Shown here in pieces: positions 22,199-32,483 of a stretch of 64,000 bases of DNA. The position numbers and the translations under genes were made by a program. Position 1 is the first letter of the stretch. Each line of letters begins with the position of its first letter. The notes below the pieces were generated by a model. It saw only the letters and a list, made by a program, of their open reading frames with translations. It was not told where the DNA came from and made no database searches. Origin of the DNA: Phymatolithon calcareum (lineage: Eukaryota > Rhodophyta > Florideophyceae > Hapalidiales); NCBI GenBank assembly GCA_977006965.1, contig OZ345367.1:2356001-2420000 (forward strand), written 5' to 3'.

Positions 22199-22712
22199 CA
22201 GCGTGAGAAAATTGCGACTTTCAGCTGGTGCACTTTAATTCCGGCGATTTCTGCTCAAATCTTTTCTCATGGAAGTCCGCATCGAGAGTATCGCTCATGA
22301 CGCCCAACTTTTACTGAACTCTTGTCGTCAGTGGAATATGGGTGCCATTGAATGGCTTGGAAAAGTCATAGGAGAATCGTCCCGCACTGGTGACTTGGGA
22401 AGCGAAGCGTTCCCACAGTCATTGAGAAAGTGTGTAATAGTTATATCTCAACACATCCACGCCTGCCATGCCGTACTCAGCTCCTGACTACACTCCCAAT
22501 TTCAATCGGTGCGCAACTCATTTCGCTCGTTCGTCTGAGGCCGGCTGCTAGCGGTTGCTTTCCATGCCAGCAAGTTGTGCGTTGTGATGCCAGGGATATT
22601 TGCCCATGAAGGCTATGTATGTTCAGTTGTGCACACCCAGAACCTTTAATCAATAGCTCCTGACCATGGCAGAAGCACGTGTGTTAGGTTAGTACCGTCG
22701 CGGAGACCATTT
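22199..22712. other. Intergenic, convergent
   Basis: Lies between the small two-exon gene (+) and prolyl-tRNA synthetase (-). A 72-codon open frame at 22269-22487 has a plausible hydrophilic/helical translation but no homologue near the sister gene and no domain. I leave it uncalled. Confidence 0.4.
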
Positions 22713-24452
22713 CTAGTAACTACGTCCCCACAAAGTGAACGAAACAGCCTTCTCCTTGCATGCAAAACAGCAGGTGCCACTTTCAAGTTTCGCAATCTGC
22801 ATTCTTTCCAATTCCTTCTCAAACGGAATGCAAAGTGTCTTAGCGGACCCCGACAACGCGCGCGGATCCGCACCCTCGGTACCTATTTCCGCCTGCGCAC
22901 CGGCCGCCGTCCTTAACTTCACGCCCCTCTCACATTCCACTTGTTCGCACCATGGAGCGATGATCATGCAGCGCTGCTGCAACGCCGCCAAAAACTCCTC
23001 CCACATCTTCACCTGGATCACCCGTGCATCACGCGCCTGCTTCGCCTTTTCATACATATCCTGATGAATTGCGTCAAGCTCTTTCTTCACTTCGTCGACA
23101 ATATCCGCACGCTGGAAAGTGCGCTTATCACCGTCTAACCGTCGAGTGGCCATGACCGTACCCGCAGTAATGTCTCGCGGGCCAAGTTCAAGACGCAGAG
23201 GAACTCCCTTGAGTTCCCAATAATTGAACTTCCAGCCCGGGTTTTTATCGTCGCGGAGATCCGCGGCTACACGAATCCCAGCCGCCTTGAGCTCCTCCGC
23301 AAGCTCTTGCGCAGCATTTGTCACGAGTTCCTCCGACCCCTTGCGCACGATCGGGACTAGAACAACCTGCGAGGGCGCAGCTCTTGGCGGCAGTACGAGC
23401 CCCTTGTCGTCGCCGTGAACCATGATCATTGCACCGATAGATCGGGTGCTAAGCCCCCATGAGTTCTGCCAGACAAGCGCACGGTCCTGGCCTTGAGTCT
23501 CGTATTCAATGTTGAACATCTTGGAAAAATTCTGGCCGAGACAATGACTAGTGGCACCCTGAATGGCGCGACCGTTTGTCGGCACAAAGATTTCCGTGGT
23601 GGTGGTGTACAGTCCGCCCGCGAATTTCTCCTTTTCAGACTTGCGGCCCTTGATGACCGGCACTGCAAGTAGGTCCTCGTACACCTGCGCGTAGAATTCG
23701 AGGATTTGAAGAACCTCTGCGTCCGCTTCGGGTTTAGAGGCAAATGCAGTGTGGCCCTCTTGCCACAGGAATTCGCGAGAACGGATAAACGGGGTCGGAT
23801 ACTTAAACTCCCAACGTACGACATTGCCCCATTGGTTCAACTTGAGCGGCAGATCTCGGTGACTGCGGATCCATTTGGCGTAAGCCGGGTACATGATAGT
23901 TTCCGATGTCGGGCGCACAGCTATGGGCTCCTCCAAATCACTCTGTCCGCTCTTTGTCACCCAGGCCACTTCCGCCGCAAAGCCCTCAATGTGCGCTTCC
24001 TCCGTCATGAGGCTTTTCTTCGAGACAAACAGTGGGAAATAGCAATTTTGAACTCCAGAGTTCTTAATTTTGCTGTCGAAAAACTCGCGGATAGATTCCC
24101 AGATGGCGAAGCTCCACGGGCGCAGAATGTAGCAACCAGAGATATCATAGTGGGAGATCATCTCCGACTTGAGGACAAGTTGACTGTACCACTCCCCAAA
24201 ATCTTCCTCCTTGCCGACCTCCATACCGTCGCGATTCATCTTTTTAGCACCGGAGTCTACCGCCTTTGCAGCTAGTTTGGCAGCTTTCGCAGCCTTCTTT
24301 GCCTGCTTCGCAGCTTTACGCTGTGCCTCTTTTGCTGCACGGGCAGCTTCGACAACCTCCGGAACAGCGGCTGCCGGGGCTTGCATATTACCGTTGTTGG
24401 CTTCGCCGTTTACATGCATCGACGCTAGCTCGCCTTGTATTGATTCGGCCAT
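22713..24452 (-). CDS. ProRS: Cytosolic prolyl-tRNA synthetase
   Basis: Class II aminoacyl-tRNA synthetase that charges tRNA-Pro with proline, of the eukaryote/archaeal type and not the bacterial/organellar type. An Ala/Lys-rich leader (residues ~30-70) precedes motif 1 (about 100-143). Motif 2 is clear at Arg226 (REFLWQEGH), and motif 3 is the segment GLSTRSIGAMIMVHGDDKG near residue 355. The anticodon-binding domain follows, then the zinc-binding-like C-terminal domain, ending in the family-typical GRSY with paired Cys (CCFACK). There is no transit peptide. 579 residues is the length expected for a free-standing ProRS without the EPRS fusion found in animals. Single exon. Confidence 0.95.
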   Translation of the reverse strand: MAESIQGELASMHVNGEANNGNMQAPAAAVPEVVEAARAAKEAQRKAAKQAKKAAKAAKLAAKAVDSGAKKMNRDGMEVGKEEDFGEWYSQLVLKSEMISHYDISGCYILRPWSFAIWESIREFFDSKIKNSGVQNCYFPLFVSKKSLMTEEAHIEGFAAEVAWVTKSGQSDLEEPIAVRPTSETIMYPAYAKWIRSHRDLPLKLNQWGNVVRWEFKYPTPFIRSREFLWQEGHTAFASKPEADAEVLQILEFYAQVYEDLLAVPVIKGRKSEKEKFAGGLYTTTTEIFVPTNGRAIQGATSHCLGQNFSKMFNIEYETQGQDRALVWQNSWGLSTRSIGAMIMVHGDDKGLVLPPRAAPSQVVLVPIVRKGSEELVTNAAQELAEELKAAGIRVAADLRDDKNPGWKFNYWELKGVPLRLELGPRDITAGTVMATRRLDGDKRTFQRADIVDEVKKELDAIHQDMYEKAKQARDARVIQVKMWEEFLAALQQRCMIIAPWCEQVECERGVKLRTAAGAQAEIGTEGADPRALSGSAKTLCIPFEKELERMQIAKLESGTCCFACKEKAVSFTLWGRSY

Positions 24453-25248
24453 GGCGTGGAGAATTGTCGAGCGTCGTTGTGATGGGGAGAGTTGACGTAG
24501 ACACCGTTGTTACCGTCGGCATCAATTTATGGTGAGAAAGTTAGGGGCCTACTTCCACATCATTGGCTGATTTTACAAAATATTTTTTAGCTTTCGAAGA
24601 GCTTTTGACGAATCCGTCATCGATGCATCGCTGGGATATTCAAGTATCCCAGCGATGCATACTGTCCGTGTCATAATCCCGGTGATATTGCTTGGAAAAC
24701 ATTCGACCGGACATAGAAAACGTATAGAAAGAACCCGTCGGTATTGTTTCTGTTCTTTGCTCTTTTGGGGGTGTTCATGAATGACTAAGAATCTCTGACT
24801 CCCGCCAGTGTTTACAGCTTTGCGGGTACTTCTGCACTTGCCCTGCTATTCGGGACGCTCGCTCCCCGATGGAATTCAAGTGCCTATTCTCGAGCACTGG
24901 ATTGGGTATCGGTTGCAACTCTCAACCTCGAGACGTTTTTGAAATCCATCAGCCGAAGTCTTAAGACCCTCTGTTCTTTTGTAAACTTTTTTCAAAGCCT
25001 CTGTACTCCAACAGTGTCTCCGCTCGACGAAATGTTCTAGTTTCATTCTGTCAAAAAAAGCCCATCGATGCCGCGCAGCACATAAAATCGAAGTCCAGAA
25101 AATAAGGCTAGAACCTGCAAGAGGATTCTGCATAGATACAATGCGTAAGTCTGGAAGCTTGATTTTCCCATGGCCTGGGATGGCAGCGCTCCAAATTTAG
25201 AAGTGGCAAAGCGCTGTAAAAGGGACTAGACACAAAAGATATTATACT
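24453..25248. other. Intergenic with a strong hairpin
   Basis: Contains the ProRS 5' flank and the GT-B 3' flank. No coding frame is supported. The 16-bp stem-loop at 24623-24660 is the notable item. Confidence 0.5.
24623..24660. repeat. Perfect 16-bp stem-loop
   Basis: The arm 24623-24638 is the exact reverse complement of 24645-24660 around the 6-base loop TTCAAG. It lies about 170 bp upstream of the ProRS start. It could act in RNA or be a repeat remnant. Confidence 0.88.
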
Positions 25249-26646
25249 TCATGCAGCAACAAAAGATTCTAGAAGCTGACACACTTTGGCTACGCTGTCA
25301 CCCCTCTTTTTTTCCTCCTTGCAGAACTTTTGCACCTCACCACGTATCGAAGCTCCTCTGGCCACCTGTACACCATTCGTGACACTCTCAGCGGTAATGC
25401 TCGGCAAACCAATCGTTCCAACCCGATGACCCAGCTTCATCAGATCAATAAGTTCAGCAAAGTATATCTGGTCAGTCATGACCGGAGTTGCCAAGATCGG
25501 AAGTCCATGAGCAAGAGCAATGCTCGTAGTTCCCGCCCCACAATGACAGAAAATCATTTCACACTGAGGCAGAAGCCACGCGAATTGAACATTTCCTTGA
25601 GTGACAAACACATGCTCTTTCGCCCATGCGAGCAAAGATTCATCGCTTGCCTCCGACAGATACTGCAGCCCGAGTTTTGCATTTCCGGGTACCAAAACCG
25701 CGCTCTCCACTCCTGCGTCGCGGAAACCAGAAAATAGGGCCCGTGTGAGCGAAGGACCTACGCCTTGTGCCGCCATGGAACCGTAAGAAATGACCACAGG
25801 GGGCGGACCTTTTTTGAGAAAGGCACAGAGATCAGGATGTAAAGTTTCCGGATCCCAGTTCGTCGGTACGTACTTGGTTGCCAATGACCCAACAATGTGC
25901 ACGTCGGTTCCCATATCAGGGGAACGAGGCAGCAATTGCGGTGGCGTTGCCACAATAACATGAGTTCTCTCCGGTTTTCCTTCCATTATATTACACATAT
26001 CTTCCAACGTTACAGGACCCAAACCATACCCCGCTCGAGCGACGTTGATGGCTTGCAAACACGGTCTGAATCCGTTGCGAATGAAATTGAAATGCGATTC
26101 AATATTCTCCGACGAATTGTGCGTCGCAGTGTCTCCGTTCTGAAGGGCATATGTACCAGCTGCAGCTTCTTTCGCGTGCAATGTCAAGTGAGGATAATAG
26201 CGTGTGGGAACCACAGGTTGATACTGCAGGTACACAAGCGGGATGCACATCCTTTGCGCGATGATATGTGCTATGGGAAGGGCACCAAAGGTGGAGATGA
26301 CAATTGTGCAATTTGTATCTTCCGCGATGCTGACGATGCGTTTCGTCTCGGGAAGTATCAGGTCACGGATGGCGCATCCGAGTAAGTCGATCTCCGCGAC
26401 TGGCTTGTGCTTTTCCGTGTCTTTGTCGTCCTTGAACGCTGGTAGGTACTCCTTGTTCAGACCTGGGGAGAGTTGCAGCGGATAAACTTGAAACTTGTCA
26501 TTGCACGGTGGAGCCATTGGAATACCGTCGGCGGAGATGACAAGAGTGGTTTTCTCAACATTTGAGGATTTCAGAAAGGCAGATGAGAGTGCAAACGCAG
26601 GCTCAATATCGCCTCTTGAACCTCCGGTGATCAGCATGGGCTTCAT
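25249..26646 (-). CDS. GT1-family glycosyltransferase (GT-B)
   Basis: Paralogue of GT-A (465 residues) and, of the three other copies, clearly closest to it. It shares the opening GSRGDIEPAFALSS, the linker PNEGxGLGP-like region, and the donor-binding segment WLLPQCEMIFCHCGAGTTS followed by a D-Q pair. Probable role: transfer of a sugar from a UDP-sugar to an unknown lipophilic acceptor in the cytosol. GT-A and GT-B share CHCGAGTTS, whereas GT-C and GT-D have CHGGAGCTS at the same place, which splits the four genes into two subfamilies. Single exon; no signal or membrane segment. Its 3' end is about 800 bp from the ProRS start on the same strand. Confidence 0.85.
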   Translation of the reverse strand: MKPMLITGGSRGDIEPAFALSSAFLKSSNVEKTTLVISADGIPMAPPCNDKFQVYPLQLSPGLNKEYLPAFKDDKDTEKHKPVAEIDLLGCAIRDLILPETKRIVSIAEDTNCTIVISTFGALPIAHIIAQRMCIPLVYLQYQPVVPTRYYPHLTLHAKEAAAGTYALQNGDTATHNSSENIESHFNFIRNGFRPCLQAINVARAGYGLGPVTLEDMCNIMEGKPERTHVIVATPPQLLPRSPDMGTDVHIVGSLATKYVPTNWDPETLHPDLCAFLKKGPPPVVISYGSMAAQGVGPSLTRALFSGFRDAGVESAVLVPGNAKLGLQYLSEASDESLLAWAKEHVFVTQGNVQFAWLLPQCEMIFCHCGAGTTSIALAHGLPILATPVMTDQIYFAELIDLMKLGHRVGTIGLPSITAESVTNGVQVARGASIRGEVQKFCKEEKKRGDSVAKVCQLLESFVAA

Positions 26647-27394
26647 CGTGCAATGAAATTGAGAATTGATGAAGTTTTGATTTGGTCAGAAAATGCCTTT
26701 GCGGAGATCCTGGAACAGGAGCGCTTGCTCCCGAGCGGAGACGGTCTTGCCGCTGAGAGAATGTTATATCGATTCCTTGGACAGCAATCAGCCACCCAAA
26801 ATGCCGAACATGGAAGGCAATTCAGATACCGTCACACCGCGGTGCGGGCGGAGCTGTATACAGCTCAGCAAAAACGATGCGGATGTCATCTCATATTGTA
26901 TTGTATCTGATCTGCAGTAGTGTTTATCAGGGAGTCAGCCATTGGTGCGCGGTGGTGTTACACTGTTTTTAACGTTCCATGGCACTGTTCTTGCTGCTCA
27001 AGATGCTGTTGAACATCAACAGCTCGTATTGATACCGACGACGTTTCCGACATGGCACTGTTCCTGAATACCAACTCCGCCTCGTGTTGCTTCCCGCGCG
27101 TGGATACTTCTTATCACGTGTTCCTGGGCATGCTTCTCTTCACGTGCTGAAGAAGCATGCGAAGGCAGAGCACATTTCCAGCGGACGGCACTCCACGGTC
27201 TAGGGGATTAATTTTAGAAGCTTGTTGCTCAGGAACAACCAAGAAAGATATCGAGAGGATATTCTGCTGATCTATTCGATGAGAGTTGATTTGCGCGATG
27301 TCTTATATCAATAAGCAGCATCAATTGTATTAAATTAGTATCTGAATTCTCGGCGTCATCCCGCCGTCCAGGAAAAGCAGCAACAAGATCTGCG
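26647..27394. promoter_or_regulatory. Divergent upstream region GT-B / small gene 2
   Basis: Holds the 5' flanks of GT-B (-) and the second two-exon gene (+). A short phrase CATGGCACTGTTC repeats near 26978 and 27052. No promoter element can be named. Confidence 0.4.
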
Positions 27395-27701
27395 ATGGCT
27401 CTTCGAGCAAGCGTGCGCGCATTCACCCTCGGCGCAACCACCGGAAGTGCTATTTCCGCAGTGGTATTGATAGAAGATGTGCGCCGAGCTGGAGACGCTG
27501 TGTCCCGCGCGATCCGGACAACTCATGCAGAGGTGAGTTCAGCCTTTGCATCGCGATCGTTGCCGATTTCTCCCGCGACTGACATCGATGTCACTATTTC
27601 CGCAGCTCGACAGAGATGACGCCTCTTTAAACCGTGAGTTGAGTGCCTTGCATGACGCTTTTGTATCTGTTCCAGAGCTAAATGCGGAACAGACGATGTA
27701 G
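27395..27701 (+). CDS. Two-exon small membrane protein, paralogue 2
   Basis: Exon 1 runs 27395-27532 (46 codons, the same length as in paralogue 1). A 73-bp intron follows, GTGAGT...CGCAG, and exon 2 runs 27606-27701, giving a 77-residue protein. It shares MALR-S-RAFTLG, GSA, ED-RRAGDAVSR and TH-E with the first copy. The intron interrupts the frame after the same codon in phase 0. Exon 2 keeps the pattern L-D-A-L-E-AL-AF before diverging at the C-terminus. Both copies lie on the plus strand beside minus-strand genes. Membrane topology: one TM near the N-terminus, soluble tail. Function unknown; the conserved intron in an otherwise intron-poor region argues for genuine expression. Confidence 0.8.
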
Positions 27702-27973
27702 GAACAAGTCGTCTCTTGTCTGAGAATACCATGGCTTTCAATGCTCGAGTTTGCGATTGTTGATTCGGACTTCTAGATTCATGACCTCTTTTGAAGCCCA
27801 ACTATTCGACAAAGTTATGCATAGCGAGATAAAGCCGGGGGTCGATTCTTCCGATCTTAATTTTGAAAAACCATTGCCTCAGAGTGGCAACGGAAGACGT
27901 GCGACCAACAGAACACAACAAAACATTATTCTTTACTTCGTAAGCTCAAGCTTCTCAAGGGTACGACAGGGAG

Positions 27974-30900
27974 TTAGTCATCATCTCCACCCTCCCCGCC
28001 CCTAAGCTTCTTTTGGCGCGCTTCTTCGGCACCTTCCAGAGCAAATTTCCTCTTGCGTCTCGCCTTTGAAGTCTCAGCATGTTTGGCATCCTCCTTCGCA
28101 ATTTCCCTCTTCCTTTTTTCCAGCGATTTCTTTTTCGCGACCTTCCGCTTCGCCTCTCTCTCACTTCGAATGCTATTCAGTCCTTGAATAAACTTCCTCT
28201 GTTTCTTTTCTTCCGGCTCCATAACCACTGCCCTCTCTTTGAACGTTACTATCTTTCTTTCCGATGACACTTTATGCACCTTCTTCTTAGCCAAGTTCTT
28301 CGGCTTTGACGCGTACGGAAGTGCCCCTTCAAGTGTTTTCGGAATTTTTTGCTTGGCGAAGTGTGGGTCGGCGCGGTCGATTGGAGTATAAAACGAGTCT
28401 GCCCGAGTTGGAATGGGCAATCCGCGGGTCTCGCGAATTTCACGTGTTGTTCGCATCCGCCACTGCCCGTCTGTCGTCCGGTCGCGGTCCAGATGCGTCG
28501 TCGCAATGCTGCAAAACTTGGGCGGCTCTACCGGTACCCAGGCACGCAAGAACACGATGTCTGATAGGAGCACCTTATCCTCGAAGGTCGCACGGAATCC
28601 GCCGGGATAGCGCCGTACATCTTCTTGTGTAGTTCCCCGCGCGCGTTCCGAAGTTGCTTTTTTGATTGTACCTCGAATTCCGCTCACAGTCCGCAAGCTT
28701 GCGCCAAGGTATTTGGATACTTCCAGCTCGGAATTAAACATGCCTTTGATGAACGCCGTGTTTTTGAATACTTTGTATGGTTCGCCAATAAGTTTCAGCT
28801 TTTTCACCACCTTGAAAGCTACATCCAACTCCGTTACCACCCCAGTCCCCGCAATTCGGAAACTTGATTTTCCTCTTCCAAGGCTTTGGCACATTATTAT
28901 GCCGGCACCGGGGGCCACTCTCGGCGCCCAGAATGTAGCGTTGCAGTGCAGAAATTCGGGTGTGTACTTCAAAAACCGACGCCGTCCTCCTTGATCCTCG
29001 ATGTCGTACATGGGGAGCGATTGGAACCGTCTCCACCCGATGCTCATGATGACGGGATCATTCGATTTTAAAACGCCCCGTTTGAATCGATGTCTTCGCA
29101 CTCGAGCTCGTATGAAACTCATGCCCTCGTCGTCCGATGATTTCAGACCTCCGATAATCACAGGATATTTTGGGTTGAAGTATTTCAAAAACTCCATAGG
29201 TACGTCTTCAAGCTCCATGCGGACATATCGCCCCGGTGTGATGCCTTCTACAGCTTGTCGTGTTGCTCGATCTAGACCAGACAACTCTTCCGCTCTCAAC
29301 TTGTCCATTCGTTCCTTTTCAATTTGCCGAAAATCAGGCTCTCGTTCCACTTCGTATCGCGCAGCTGCCCTTGAGCTTGTGTCAGGAGCACTTCCCTTAC
29401 GCTTAGATTTTCCATCATCGTCCCCGTCTCTACCACCACCTCGACGACCACCGCCTTCATCCCATTTCGCGTCGAACTGTTGCTTTTGAAGCACTTTTTT
29501 CCGCCGAATTTCCGCCATTTGTTCGTCTTCGTTTTCCTCGCCACTCTTGTCGCCAGGCTCTTCTTTTTCTGTCCCGCCTACGCGATGAACTTCTCCAGTT
29601 TCAAGATCTTCAAAATCTCCATCCACTACTTCGTCATCAGTACCCGCCGCACCAGCGCCTTCTTGCAGCTCCGCAAAACCCGTGGCAAAGCGATGAAGTC
29701 GAAGCTTACGACACGCATCTTTGTCGGATGCCCAATCTCGAACTGCATCAGGCCGCGGACGTGTCATGTCATCTAGAGCAAAACTCGGGAAAAACGGTTT
29801 TTCGCTTCCATTCCCAGTGTGCCCTCGCGGCCGCTTTGGCCTGAAAAATCCATCGTCCTCGTCTTTCTCCACTTCGTCTTCGCTTTCTTGGTCTGGTTTT
29901 GCTGCGGTCGTATCTTTTCCTAAATCCGTATCCATGCCGGAAAGCAAACCTTCACCCGTGTCTCCATAAACATGCTTTGTGAGAGCTCTACTTGCTGAGA
30001 TTGTTGTGGTGAAGCGTCCGCTGGCCGAATCGAGCATTTTACTCTTCCACATTTCAGCAGTTCTCTCATCATCATCAGAGTCCTCCTCGCTCCCTTCATC
30101 ATCACTTTCTTCCTCATCGTCGCTTTCGTCCACAACACCGCCATCAACGCTGTCATCATCTGCATCATCGTCATTCTCACTCTCGTGGGTTACGGATGAA
30201 GTTGCCGATTTCAGCGTCTTTTTCGAACTTTCTTTCGCTGCCTCTTCATCTGAAGAGTCTATATCAGAATCGGACTCGCTATCACTTGAGCTCTCACTAT
30301 CCTCCTCCGAGTCATCTGCATGAATATCAGACAGGGGAAACACAACCTTTCTGCGCTTCCGCCCGTCATCGAAAGTCTCCGACAGAATCTTCTTGCCACC
30401 CTTAATAAGCTGCAAACTTGCCTTGCTCAGTCGCTCGTCCATCGGGATATTCGTACTTTGCAAATCCTTCACCATTACCTCGCCTTCGCCATCCGAAGAC
30501 TCTGCCCCTGCGTCAACGTCTTCCATTTCGCAATCGCTAACTTCGCCATCCGCGCCCCCATCTTTACCAGCTTTGAAAAGATCTGTCTGCTTCGAGAACC
30601 GGATGCTATCCTTCGGTAGATCGATGTACACGGCATCTCTGTCATACGCAATGCCGTCAACCTCAGGGGCCATAGGGGCGTAGATGAGGCGCTCGCGTTC
30701 ACCAATCCTTCGCTGCGTTTTCCCCTTGTTTTTCGCAGTGTCTTCCATACCTTCGTCGTCCAGCATGGCGTCTGGTGGTGGGCAGGGATCAGGTAGGACC
30801 TCCACGTTGACGGCGCTGAGGTCACCGACACCAGGAAGATGTACGCGCCAGCCCGCGGTTGAGAGTCGAAGTGGCGTGCCACGAATGTATCCGAATGCGG

Positions 30901-31690
30901 CGATACGCCTATTTTCCGTCGCAGCAACGTTCGCATCTGTGATATCTTCAACACGGTCAGCGAGAACGTATGGATGTTCGGCGCGCCATCGAATGTTGGC
31001 GTACTTCGTGACGGATATGAAACGTGCAAGGTTCAGAATTTCGCGTTTCAAATAGTCGCCAGTGGTGGTTATGCCCGACAGGTAAAAGATCTTCGCGCCG
31101 TCATATAATTCAGCCCAAAACCGATCCTTGAATCGCTTTTTCACTTTGCGCACTTGCTTGCCTTCCTTCAGGTCATCAAGATGAGTAAGAATACCTAAAA
31201 CTTTCGGCATTCCGTGTGCAGAGGCAATGTTGAGAAACTCGAAAGTTTCCATTTCAAATCCGTAGCTGGCATCAATGACGAGAAGTACAAGGTCCGCCAC
31301 TTTCGCAGCGTCAATCATTGACGAAAGGTCAGAACCTACCTCGAGAAACGTGATGCGACGTTTCCGACCAGCGACAATGGTAACAGGTCCAGAGACCGCG
31401 GCGAGTTTTCGCTTCGAATAATGTTTGACGAGATTGCGAATAATAGTGCTCTTTCCGACGCCCGCAGGACCGACCACGGCCACAACGCGCGGGGCTGCAT
31501 CGCCGCCGGTGCGGTCAATTGGAGCATTCGGATTCTTCTGCCGTTTTTCTGACCTGTCCGCGGAAAGACGTAACCGACGTGCCAACGCCCCCGGTTTTGC
31601 AACCGCTTGCTTTGCTGCATTTCCCTTCTTTTTTCCCTTTTTCCGTGAAGGGCGATGCTCCTTCGCCGGCGCCACTGCGCCTGCCTCCAT
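27974..31690 (-). CDS. BMS1: BMS1, 40S ribosome biogenesis GTPase
   Basis: Essential nucleolar GTPase of the small-subunit processome. It binds U3 snoRNP components and RCL1 and is needed for 18S rRNA processing. The 1,238-residue length matches the family (about 1,180-1,280). A basic N-terminus (RKKGKKKG) precedes the BMS1/TSR1 G domain with P-loop GPAGVGKS at 74-81. A long acidic Ser/Asp/Glu region (about 400-640) separates it from the C-terminal half, which carries the conserved BMS1/TSR1 core (GRYVRMEL, YFNPKYPVIIGG, YNP-type beta-barrel) and a Lys/Arg-rich tail. The start codon gives the expected basic leader. Single exon of 3.7 kb, itself notable for a eukaryote. Confidence 0.96.
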   Translation of the reverse strand: MEAGAVAPAKEHRPSRKKGKKKGNAAKQAVAKPGALARRLRLSADRSEKRQKNPNAPIDRTGGDAAPRVVAVVGPAGVGKSTIIRNLVKHYSKRKLAAVSGPVTIVAGRKRRITFLEVGSDLSSMIDAAKVADLVLLVIDASYGFEMETFEFLNIASAHGMPKVLGILTHLDDLKEGKQVRKVKKRFKDRFWAELYDGAKIFYLSGITTTGDYLKREILNLARFISVTKYANIRWRAEHPYVLADRVEDITDANVAATENRRIAAFGYIRGTPLRLSTAGWRVHLPGVGDLSAVNVEVLPDPCPPPDAMLDDEGMEDTAKNKGKTQRRIGERERLIYAPMAPEVDGIAYDRDAVYIDLPKDSIRFSKQTDLFKAGKDGGADGEVSDCEMEDVDAGAESSDGEGEVMVKDLQSTNIPMDERLSKASLQLIKGGKKILSETFDDGRKRRKVVFPLSDIHADDSEEDSESSSDSESDSDIDSSDEEAAKESSKKTLKSATSSVTHESENDDDADDDSVDGGVVDESDDEEESDDEGSEEDSDDDERTAEMWKSKMLDSASGRFTTTISASRALTKHVYGDTGEGLLSGMDTDLGKDTTAAKPDQESEDEVEKDEDDGFFRPKRPRGHTGNGSEKPFFPSFALDDMTRPRPDAVRDWASDKDACRKLRLHRFATGFAELQEGAGAAGTDDEVVDGDFEDLETGEVHRVGGTEKEEPGDKSGEENEDEQMAEIRRKKVLQKQQFDAKWDEGGGRRGGGRDGDDDGKSKRKGSAPDTSSRAAARYEVEREPDFRQIEKERMDKLRAEELSGLDRATRQAVEGITPGRYVRMELEDVPMEFLKYFNPKYPVIIGGLKSSDDEGMSFIRARVRRHRFKRGVLKSNDPVIMSIGWRRFQSLPMYDIEDQGGRRRFLKYTPEFLHCNATFWAPRVAPGAGIIMCQSLGRGKSSFRIAGTGVVTELDVAFKVVKKLKLIGEPYKVFKNTAFIKGMFNSELEVSKYLGASLRTVSGIRGTIKKATSERARGTTQEDVRRYPGGFRATFEDKVLLSDIVFLRAWVPVEPPKFCSIATTHLDRDRTTDGQWRMRTTREIRETRGLPIPTRADSFYTPIDRADPHFAKQKIPKTLEGALPYASKPKNLAKKKVHKVSSERKIVTFKERAVVMEPEEKKQRKFIQGLNSIRSEREAKRKVAKKKSLEKRKREIAKEDAKHAETSKARRKRKFALEGAEEARQKKLRGGEGGDDD

Positions 31691-32483
31691 CGCGGCGCAA
31701 CTCAGTCCTGGAAAGAACTGAACTTGGGGGTCAAAGACTCACCAGGTAGCAATGCAGAAACCTCCGACTCATTTGGCCGACGTCGGGGATGGGGTGCCGT
31801 GGCGGATGCATACACGTGGCTTGCAGGCATACGTGACTTTTGATCCGATCTGAATTTTTGGCATTACAGTCCGTTCTTGGGCAAGCTTCATAGAGTCACT
31901 ATTTGTAGAGAAGACTTCTGCACAGTACTGTAGTTTTTAAGTGATAGATGGGGGTTCACTTGGTAGCTCTAAGGTGCGTCCTGCTTCCATGCGCGAGATA
32001 AATATTCAGAAGCAGGATTTGATGTTTACTATTCGCGAGCTTTAAGATGAAGCGCACGGGAAGCAAACCGTAACATACTCATCTGAAGACGCTGTTCGAC
32101 TCGAGGAGTGAGCATCGAGAAGAGCGAGCCCCTGAAACTGAACCGTGAACCACGAACAAACATGTTTGAGAGGTATTTCCTATGAAAAGTCTCCTTTCGA
32201 AGGAGCCTGGGAAGTTTTGAGCGTGACGCTGTATTCGGACTGAGCTGACGAAGGGTAGTAGTCCAAACTATGATTATAAGCTTGAACCACACAGCGAGTG
32301 AAGAGAGTTTAAGGGTGAATCTACCGTACCGATACATTTGGTGCAACTGCCGTCTACGTGTCGTAGGAGGAGCATCCGCCACTATCACTAATAAAATCCT
32401 ATACTCCCCGAAAAAGTACAAGTTCATGTTCTGAACGTCTACGTCCAGTCCTACCGCATATGTCATAAGATCTCACATGGGAT
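31691..32483. other. Intergenic, BMS1 5' flank
   Basis: A 145-codon minus-strand open frame at 32029-32466 lies immediately downstream of the membrane-protein gene. It has no domain and no counterpart after the sister gene, so I do not call it. Otherwise nothing is recognised. Confidence 0.4.

Noticed and set aside
22269-22487. 72-codon open frame next to the two-exon gene
   Set aside because: No matching sequence beside the paralogue at 27.4 kb and no domain.
32029-32466. 145-codon frame just downstream of membrane paralogue 1
   Set aside because: It has no counterpart downstream of paralogue 2 and a low-complexity basic composition; likely chance.
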